Of a stretch of 64,000 bases of DNA, positions 61,301 through 64,000 are shown piece after piece. The number at the start of each line of letters is the position of its first letter. Positions within the stretch are counted from its first letter, which is position 1. The notes under the pieces were generated by a model. That model was not told the DNA's origin, searched no databases, and saw nothing but the letters and a program-made list of their open reading frames with translations. Made by a program: the position numbers and the translations under genes. Source of the stretch: Streptomyces sp. MMG1533 (GTDB lineage Bacteria > Actinomycetota > Actinomycetes > Streptomycetales > Streptomycetaceae); NCBI RefSeq assembly GCF_001279775.1, contig NZ_LGDG01000063.1, forward strand, positions 1 to 64,000, read 5' to 3'.

Positions 61301-62304
61301 CGGGTGTCACCGTACGGCTCGACGGTGCCGTCGTGGCACGTCAGGAGAAGGTGGAGTACTACGAGTCCGACTGGGGCGCGGTGCCGATGTTCTTCCGCCA
61401 CCAACTCACGCTCGGCAAGGGCGAACACGTACTGGAGATCGTGGCCGACAGCGTCCACGCACGGGACGCCGTGTTCGTCGACCTCGTGGCGAGCGCGGAG
61501 TCGACCGCGTTGGTCAGCGGCGCCGGGTGGGAGGCCGGGACGGGAGAGTGGTGTGGACGTACGGTCGAACACGAGGGCCGCTGGGGCGAGTTGCAGCACT
61601 GCTACGCCGCGGTACGACCCCATCCGTTGCCGGAGACCGAGTGGCTCACCGGCGCACCGACGCTCGGCAGCGCCGTACTGCCACTGCGGTCGACCGACGA
61701 CGTCCGCGAGGCGGCGCAGCGTTTCCGCTTCACCGTGCCACCGGGCACCGTGTCGGTCGACCTGCCGCTGGAGCTCCCCGCGCGGGTGCGGGTCGGGAAC
61801 AACGCGGCACGACCGCTCGACGGGCAGGAGCTGACGCTGGATCAACCCCTCCCGAAACCCACGGAGATCGAGATCGTCACCGCACCGACCGCAGTGCTGC
61901 GAGGCGGCTCCGCCTGGCGGGGACCGGCGCGCGTCCGCACCGTGGCGGCGCCGCTGCCGCTGGGGGACTGGCGCTCGCTGGGGCTGGGCAGTTGGAGCGG
62001 GGGCGTGACCTACTCACGGATGCTGGAGGTACCGGCGGGGCCGGACCCGGTACTGGACCTGGGGCGGGTGCGCGGCAGCGCCGCGGTCCTCCTCGACGGG
62101 GAACCCGTCGGTGAGGCCTTCTGCTCGCCGTACCGGTTCGCCCTGCGTGGTGCGGCCGGGCGTAGCGTCCGGGTCGAGGTGACCGTCAACAACACCCTGG
62201 CCCCGTATCTCGCCGAAGCCACTCCGACGGCCTGGGCGTTCCCGTCCCAGCTCTCGTCGGGCCTGCTGGGGCCGGTGACACTCCGGATCCCCGGTTCCGT
62301 CTGA
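58357..62304 (+). CDS. Glycoside hydrolase family 106 alpha-L-rhamnosidase-like protein
   Basis: 1315 aa from GTG 58357, with ggaagga upstream. No signal peptide: the protein begins ISPALQQLFDAPPRDFGPTP then LWWWSGAKVTRDRLARQMR, the standard GH106 opening, so it is probably cytoplasmic and acts on imported glycosides. Further markers: WFYDQIGFSGANVQGSIT, FQDELPGTNSWSRRFPEEF, HSSGWGGTLEDTYDWLLPFL and a chain of beta-sandwich domains with late WWNGERLDTGSGY and YLAEATPTAWAFPSQL. GH106 enzymes cleave alpha-L-rhamnose from pectin-like or plant flavonoid glycosides. The gene has a perfect operator palindrome shared with the LacI gene. Confidence 0.82.
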   Translation: MISPALQQLFDAPPRDFGPTPLWWWSGAKVTRDRLARQMRRFAEGGIHNLVVINLAPAGPSFGARTDDPPWFGEEWWARFTDACEIAGELGTRLWFYDQIGFSGANVQGSITRRHPDSAGQGLRSRRAVVSGGRVALRGSETLLGAYDTTGAPLRTEAPARIAAADGTEAVLVLAVPTAFDYLDPHAVGLLLDAVHHEYDRRVPEYLGNVVAGSFQDELPGTNSWSRRFPEEFIARRGYDLLDHLPALFHESPEAAKILADYYAVRAELTEEALFRPLAAWHDERGMLLGCDQSNPARAGFPAQSTQIYTDYFRTHRWFGAAGSDHHGDAKVHSSMAHLYGHERVWIEAFHSSGWGGTLEDTYDWLLPFLRSGANLYNPHASYFGTAGGWFEWAPPSTDWRQPYWQQYPAFSRAVARICSIMSWGTYSADVAVLHPTATMQALIPLDAPVKHFGDGVLGAGYAEVDETQRHYLDLCGTNNWLRPRIGALDRHRVSFDVIDDASVQGAKAADGALRIRDLAYTTLLLPSTSVLEEDTARRLTQLLDVGGRVVVVGRPPAEAAGRAGDDFVVTALLAHPRLERASDAETGAATVADAAGYATGDVPLLVRRKGEAAVALVTGAFPDARRHPPRDTHEIDPARYAPTSSVTVHAAVAEAEIWNPATGARRPAHVTVSDDVSTIEVPLEGAPAVLVVWREGIPPDRSTAPLQPASARTLDVSTGWEGRLVPTMDNTWGDLALPAGASVAEPQIWTMGWTESDAPEAPWEQARVTYGNRVRVLPPVPHGQAPDPLDGVSVERILAGELPLAPPDADWDVSLYSTSRGIPDPDGLLGNKGLVPEEFVRVPVPGNGTVARVRAIVETGHRGNADLHVGAAAAKRVWWNGERLDTGSGYLASARVHVERPRNLLEYELTYAEDRPRLISGAAGTPLGSYFCLSRPDGFAARPQFMCLPEDVRPDGSVTYRGRLRLARDGAEAVLVVGAAAGVTVRLDGAVVARQEKVEYYESDWGAVPMFFRHQLTLGKGEHVLEIVADSVHARDAVFVDLVASAESTALVSGAGWEAGTGEWCGRTVEHEGRWGELQHCYAAVRPHPLPETEWLTGAPTLGSAVLPLRSTDDVREAAQRFRFTVPPGTVSVDLPLELPARVRVGNNAARPLDGQELTLDQPLPKPTEIEIVTAPTAVLRGGSAWRGPARVRTVAAPLPLGDWRSLGLGSWSGGVTYSRMLEVPAGPDPVLDLGRVRGSAAVLLDGEPVGEAFCSPYRFALRGAAGRSVRVEVTVNNTLAPYLAEATPTAWAFPSQLSSGLLGPVTLRIPGSV

Positions 62305-62312
62305 GGGCGCGC

Positions 62313-63365
62313 TCAGGTATCGGAAGGCGCCCGCGTGGAGTCCCGCAGGACGAGGCCGGGTGCGAACACCCGTGTCTCGTGCGCGTGTTCCGCACGGGCC
62401 TCCACCTCGTCGAGCAGCATCTCCACGGCCGCCCGGCCGAGGTCCTCGACCGGCTGCCGGACCGTCGTCAGGGTCGTCCCCACGAAGCTCGCGATGTCGA
62501 GGTCGCCGTAACCGACCACCTGTACGTCCTCGGGAATCTTCACGCCCCGCTCGCCCAGCGCGCGGCACAGCCCCGCGGCGAGGAAGTCGTTGGTGCAGAA
62601 GACCCCGTCGGGCAGGTCGTCGAGTTGGCGGGCGATCTCCACGCCCTGGGCCACCGTCATCTCCTTGGCCACGACCTGGCCCAGCCGCGCCTCACGTCGG
62701 CTGCGCACGGCCTGTCGGGCGCCCTGGTAGCGGTCCGCGCACTGACGTATCCCGCGTTCCCCGTTCACGACGAGGATGTCGCCCGCTCCGCGGTCCAGGA
62801 GGTGCTGCACGGCGATGCGGCCTCCGGCGATGTCGTCGACGGAGACCGAGCAGCCGTCCTGCGCCGAGATCGCACGGTCCGCCAGAACCAGGGGGATGCC
62901 GCGCTCACGCAGCCGTGAGAGCCGGGTGGGATCGGCGCTGAGCGGAACCACCACGGCTCCCACGGCCCGTTGCTCGACGAGCATGGTGAAGTAGCCCTGC
63001 TCCCGCTCCGGTGCGTCCCCGCTGTCACAGAGCACGAGGGAGTAACCGTGGTCGTACGCCGCGTCCGCGGCACCTCGCGCGATGCGGGAGTAGAAGGAGT
63101 TGGCCACGTCGGGCAGGACCAGACCGATCGAGGACGAGTGCCCGGTCCGCAGGCCGGCGGCTCCCGGGTGGGGAACGTAGTCGAGCGCCGCGACGGCGTC
63201 GCGGACCCGCTCGGCCGTGCGCGCGTTGACGCGCTCCGGTCGGTTCAGGACGTTCGACACCGTGGAGACCGAGACGCCCGCAGCGGCCGCGACGTCCTGG
63301 ATACGGGCGGGACGAACCGGAATGGCGTCCACCCCCCTCGCTGCGGCAGCCGTGCGACCAGGCAC
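62313..63365 (-). CDS. LacI-family regulator of the GH106 island
   Basis: 350 aa from GTG 63365. HTH RIQDVAAAAGVSVSTVSNVL NRPERV, then sugar-sensor domain with SIGLVLPDVANSFYSRIARG, LVLCDSGDAPEREQGYF, and GVFCTNDFLAAGLCRAL. Its promoter contains the same AAAACGTTTT palindrome (63410-63419) as the GH106 promoter, so it likely represses itself, GH106 and the MFS-isomerase operon. The inducer is expected to be the sugar handled by the island. Its stop codon is only 9 nt from the GH106 stop. Confidence 0.92.
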   Translation of the reverse strand: MPGRTAAAARGVDAIPVRPARIQDVAAAAGVSVSTVSNVLNRPERVNARTAERVRDAVAALDYVPHPGAAGLRTGHSSSIGLVLPDVANSFYSRIARGAADAAYDHGYSLVLCDSGDAPEREQGYFTMLVEQRAVGAVVVPLSADPTRLSRLRERGIPLVLADRAISAQDGCSVSVDDIAGGRIAVQHLLDRGAGDILVVNGERGIRQCADRYQGARQAVRSRREARLGQVVAKEMTVAQGVEIARQLDDLPDGVFCTNDFLAAGLCRALGERGVKIPEDVQVVGYGDLDIASFVGTTLTTVRQPVEDLGRAAVEMLLDEVEARAEHAHETRVFAPGLVLRDSTRAPSDT

Positions 63366-63409
63366 GACGTGGTCCTCATGAGCGACGCAAGTCTACCCCG
63401 GCGGTGACT

Positions 63410-63419
63410 AAAACGTTTT
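63410..63419 (-). promoter_or_regulatory. LacI operator core AAAACGTTTT before the regulator gene
   Basis: Perfect palindrome inside actaaaacgtttttcaac in the divergent region upstream of the LacI gene; matches the GH106 site. Confidence 0.7.
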
Positions 63420-63503
63420 TCAACCCGTGTGTACTCCGGGGCGGCCGGAAGTGGCGCAATCGAATGTTGCAACCCTGGTGTGTGAGGCGCAGGTTGGACG
63501 GTG

Positions 63504-63517
63504 CGGGAGCGCTCCCA
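63504..63517 (+). promoter_or_regulatory. CebR-like box (CGGGAGCGCTCCCA) upstream of the AA10 gene
   Basis: The perfect inner palindrome gggagcgctccc (63505-63516) matches, with one change at the first base, the TGGGAGCGCTCCCA operator known for the Streptomyces cellobiose repressor CebR. It lies 115 nt before the AA10 start. Confidence 0.65.
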
Positions 63518-63563
63518 CGCCTCATCCGCACCACACAATCCCATTCCGCAACTGATCTCGAAA

Positions 63564-63602
63564 ACCCGTCTCGCAACCCGTCTCGCAACCCGTCTCGCAA
63601 CC
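63564..63602. repeat. Three tandem copies of a 12-bp unit in the AA10 leader
   Basis: acccgtctcgca is repeated head to tail about three times just before the ribosome site of the AA10 gene. Too short and regular for a CRISPR; probably a slippage-derived repeat. Confidence 0.75.
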
Positions 63603-63631
63603 CCGTCCGCCACCTCGGAAAGAAGGAGATC

Positions 63632-64000
63632 ATGGCTTGTCATGATCAGGACAATCGCCAGGACCATTACATACGCCCGCGTCTGACACTCGCGCTGAGC
63701 GGGCTCGTCGCAGTGCTGCTCTGCCTCATCCCCTGGAGCGGCACCGCCGTCGCCCACGGCTCGGTCGTCGACCCGGCATCCCGCAACTACGGCTGCTGGC
63801 TGCGCTGGGGATCCGACTTCCAGAACCCGGCCATGGAGCAGGAAGACCCCATGTGCTGGCAGGCGTGGCAGGACAACCCGAACGCCATGTGGAACTGGAA
63901 CGGTCTGTACCGCAACGGCTCCGCCGGTGACTTCCAGGCCGTGGTCCCCGACGGGCAGCTGTGCAGCGGCGGACGGACCGAGGGCGGGCGGTACAACTCG
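63632..64000 (+). CDS. AA10 lytic polysaccharide monooxygenase (partial, N-terminal part)
   Basis: 123 codons run off the window edge. ATG 63632 has a good aaggag. The signal peptide (hydrophobic SGLVAVLLCLIPW) ends AVA, and the mature protein starts with the catalytic histidine H42 in HGSVVDPASRNYGCWLRWG, the copper histidine-brace N-terminus of AA10. The following DFQNPAMEQEDPMCWQAWQ and NPNAMWNWNGLYRNGSAGDF closely resemble the cellulose-active Streptomyces enzymes. It oxidatively cleaves cellulose (or chitin) outside the cell. A CebR-like operator in the leader fits cellobiose induction. Any CBM would be beyond the window. Confidence 0.88.
   Translation, partial: MACHDQDNRQDHYIRPRLTLALSGLVAVLLCLIPWSGTAVAHGSVVDPASRNYGCWLRWGSDFQNPAMEQEDPMCWQAWQDNPNAMWNWNGLYRNGSAGDFQAVVPDGQLCSGGRTEGGRYNS

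Noticed and set aside
63564..63602. Possible CRISPR-like array
   Set aside because: The 12-bp units are directly adjacent with no spacers and no cas genes are present.
1..64000. tRNA, rRNA, riboswitch or insertion-sequence genes
   Set aside because: Read by eye, no tRNA cloverleaf, rRNA, transposase or terminal inverted repeats were recognised. A dedicated search could still find a short RNA.
1..64000. A secondary-metabolite biosynthetic cluster
   Set aside because: No PKS, NRPS, terpene cyclase or RiPP maturation genes are present; the exporters and methyltransferase are isolated.

Overview
The window is high-GC DNA with strongly G/C-ending codons, frequent GTG starts, very short intergenic gaps and stop/start overlaps (GTGA, ATGA). 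Together with the gene families present (F420-type nitroreductase fold, mycothiol-dependent isomerase fold, geranylgeranyl-reductase-type flavoprotein, PASTA-less Ser/Thr kinase, many LacI/TetR/GntR regulators), this points to a Streptomyces or close relative. I see no rRNA, tRNA, CRISPR array, phage module, intact insertion sequence or giant biosynthetic gene. The region reads as chromosomal, metabolically accessory DNA rich in import systems and their regulators.

Layout. 1-10.3 kb: the end of etfA, a secreted EEP-fold hydrolase, a DUF6986 aldolase-like enzyme, a membrane Ser/Thr kinase overlapping tail to tail with a GGCT-fold protein, a LacI regulator divergent from a ROK sugar kinase with a perfect operator between them, a TIGR01777 epimerase behind a TTGAACATGTTCAA palindrome, a tiny secreted peptide and a P-loop kinase/NUDIX fusion. 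10.6-16.6 kb: a five-gene dipeptide/oligopeptide ABC importer in the unusual order permease-C, binding protein, permease-B, ATPase-D, ATPase-F. 16.6-21.7 kb: an atypical kinase-fold protein coupled to a metallo-beta-lactamase-fold hydrolase, an M20 peptidase, and a GGR-type flavoprotein. 21.7-31 kb: TetR/F420-type reductase pair with clustered operators, an MMPL transporter relic, a LuxR-type two-component pair, two MFS exporters, MarR, a mycothiol-dependent enzyme and a secreted beta-propeller lactonase-like protein. 31-39 kb: a frameshifted SDR relic, an amino-acid permease, then a GH4 glycosidase/DeoR pair divergent from a three-gene sugar ABC importer.

39-47.4 kb: a HupE/UreJ-like membrane protein coupled to a DUF3500 lipoprotein, divergent from an OmpR-type two-component system; a MerR/methyltransferase pair; and a ThuA-Gfo/Idh/MocA operon behind a perfect TCACGAAACTTTCGTGA palindrome. 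47.5-54.2 kb: a second peptide importer, transcribed leftward and headed by a proline-iminopeptidase-like hydrolase, which suggests uptake and trimming of peptides. 54.4-63.4 kb: a glycoside-utilisation island with GntR, an AraA-fold isomerase, an MFS transporter, a giant GH106 alpha-L-rhamnosidase-like enzyme and a LacI regulator. The LacI gene and GH106 each carry the same AAAACGTTTT operator core, and the MFS side has a degenerate copy. The window ends inside an AA10 lytic polysaccharide monooxygenase gene preceded by a CebR-like box.

Most genes are therefore paired with a local regulator and a recognisable palindrome, so the window is unusually informative about operators. The best candidates for something less described are the GH106/AraA-fold/MFS island, the HupE-like/DUF3500/two-component island, and the GH4 gene paired with an ABC rather than a PTS importer. 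All functional names rest on motif recognition by eye; no database search was run.
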